Positions 17,691 through 19,968 of a stretch of DNA of 19,968 nt are shown here, piece after piece (the stretch's first letter is position 1; the number at the start of each line of letters is the position of its first letter). Both the position numbers and the translations under genes were made by a program. The DNA lies in contig CAMWGZ010000006.1 of NCBI GenBank assembly GCA_947173915.1, positions 1 through 19,968 of the forward strand, in the 5' to 3' direction. Below the pieces are notes generated by a model. The model made no database searches. It was not told the origin of the DNA and saw only the letters and a program-made list of their open reading frames with translations. The DNA is from an uncultured Alistipes sp. GTDB lineage: Bacteria > Bacteroidota > Bacteroidia > Bacteroidales > Rikenellaceae.

Positions 17691-18494
17691 ATGACACACC
17701 ATTCGCTCCTCGTCCCCCTGCTGCTGACGCTGGGGGCCGGCCTGGCCACCGGCATCGGCAGCACCATCGCCCTCTTCGCCCGCCGCACCAACAAGCGCCT
17801 GCTCTCCTTCTCGCTGGGACTCTCGGGCGGCGTGATGATCTACGTCTCGTTCGTCGAGCTTTTCCAGCAGGCCCGCGAGGCGATCGCCGCGGACTACGGC
17901 CCGCGGACGGGAGCGGGCATCACGACGCTCGCCTTCTTCGGCGGGGTGCTGCTCATCGGCATCATCGACCGGCTGGTTCCCTCGGTCGAGAATCCGCACG
18001 AGGCCCACAAGCTCGAAGAGATGACCGAGCGGCCGAAGAATCCGAAGCTGATGCGCATGGGACTGATGACCGCACTGGCCATCGCCATACACAACTTCCC
18101 CGAAGGGATCGCCACCTTCGCCACGGCGGCCGAGGATCCCGCGCTCGGCGTGGCGATCGCCGTCGCCATCGCCATCCACAACATCCCCGAGGGGATCGCC
18201 GTCTCCGTGCCGGTCTTCTACGCGACGGGCAGCCGCGCGAAGGCCTTCCGGCTCTCGCTGCTCTCGGGACTGGCCGAGCCGGTGGGCGCGGTGCTCGCCT
18301 ACTTCCTGCTGATGCCCTTCCTCTCGCCGCTGCTGATGGGCTGCCTGCTGGCCGGCGTTGCGGGCATCATGGTCTTCATCTCGATCGACGAACTGCTTCC
18401 CGCCGCGCGCGAATACGGCGAAGCCCACACCTCCATCTACGGCGTGGTCGCCGGCATGGCCGTCATGGCCGGCAGTCTGCTTCTGCTCGGATAG
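17691..18494 (+). CDS. zupT: ZIP-family divalent metal transporter, ZupT type
   Basis: ZupT-type ZIP proteins bring zinc and other divalent metals (iron, manganese, cobalt) into the cytoplasm. The 267-residue protein has about eight hydrophobic segments. The two signature helices carry [10 protein letters not shown] (134-143) and HNIPEGIAV (163-171), giving the His/Asn/Glu metal ligands of the binuclear site. SGLAEPVGA (192-200) and [11 protein letters not shown] (231-241) are also strongly ZupT-like. A short loop around 101-110 ([10 protein letters not shown]) has two histidines. The start ATG at 17691 is the only nearby in-frame one; the frame stays open far upstream only because it runs antisense to pyrC and carA. 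It is transcribed away from the pyrimidine operon and ends at a two-way terminator. Confidence 0.93.
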   Translation: MTHHSLLVPLLLTLGAGLATGIGSTIALFARRTNKRLLSFSLGLSGGVMIYVSFVELFQQAREAIAADYGPRTGAGITTLAFFGGVLLIGIIDRLVPSVENPHEAHKLEEMTERPKNPKLMRMGLMTALAIAIHNFPEGIATFATAAEDPALGVAIAVAIAIHNIPEGIAVSVPVFYATGSRAKAFRLSLLSGLAEPVGAVLAYFLLMPFLSPLLMGCLLAGVAGIMVFISIDELLPAAREYGEAHTSIYGVVAGMAVMAGSLLLLG

Positions 18495-18520
18495 GACGGA
18501 ATCCGCCCGCCCCGCATACG

Positions 18521-18554
18521 AAAGCGGCCGGGGCGCAACCGCCCCGACCGCTTT
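18521..18554. terminator. Bidirectional terminator between zupT and the M3 peptidase gene
   Basis: AAAGCGGCCGGGGCG (18521-18535) and CGCCCCGACCGCTTT (18540-18554) form a 15-bp stem with one mismatch and a CAAC loop. The AAA/TTT ends make it usable from both sides, in the 85-base gap between two convergent genes. Confidence 0.75.
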
Positions 18555-18579
18555 CCGTCAAAGGATCGCCCGCGCGACC

Positions 18580-19968
<1,389 letters not shown>

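Overview
The window looks like a chromosomal segment of a GC-rich member of the Bacteroidales; an Alistipes/Rikenellaceae-type gut anaerobe is the best guess. The reasons are the G/C-ending codon bias of every gene, the mostly A-rich translation starts without a Shine-Dalgarno sequence, promoters matching the Bacteroidetes TTTG-N20-TAnnTTTG pattern, and the style of the protein sequences. The genus is an inference and no 16S gene is present. There are no tRNA or rRNA genes, CRISPR arrays, insertion sequences or phage genes.

Layout (most genes on the minus strand, transcribed right to left). From 17.49 kb down to 6.94 kb runs a pyrimidine operon, pyrC-carA-carB-pyrK-pyrD-pyrF-(glutaredoxin-like)-pyrE-pyrB, ending in a strong intrinsic terminator. 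It covers all six steps from glutamine, bicarbonate and aspartate to UMP. From 6.83 kb down past the left edge runs a purine operon, purE-purK-purL-purC-purF, with purF cut by the window. Divergent from the pyrimidine operon on the plus strand is a ZupT-type ZIP metal transporter (17.69-18.49 kb). Convergent with it, after a two-way terminator, is the C-terminal two thirds of an M3 (Dcp-like) peptidase that runs off the right edge.

The enzymes are ordinary; the leaders are the most interesting part. Both operons have a consensus-like promoter, a 200-280 nt leader, and a terminator-like hairpin plus T-tract a short distance before the first structural gene. In the pyrimidine leader, a 39-codon ORF crosses a run of seven T and ends with its stop codon inside the 5' arm of the terminator. 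This is the architecture of the enterobacterial pyrBI attenuator, in which UTP-sensitive RNA polymerase pausing is coupled to ribosome position. In the purine leader, two tandem small ORFs overlap by ATGA and the second covers the whole terminator hairpin. These look like a matched pair of attenuation controls for nucleotide synthesis.

The second notable item is pyrB. The aspartate transcarbamoylase catalytic chain carries a short C-terminal zinc ribbon (CX4C...CX2C) like the zinc domain of the regulatory chain PyrI, but has no PyrI nucleotide-binding domain. A small CPHC glutaredoxin-like gene inside the pyrimidine operon is a third oddity.
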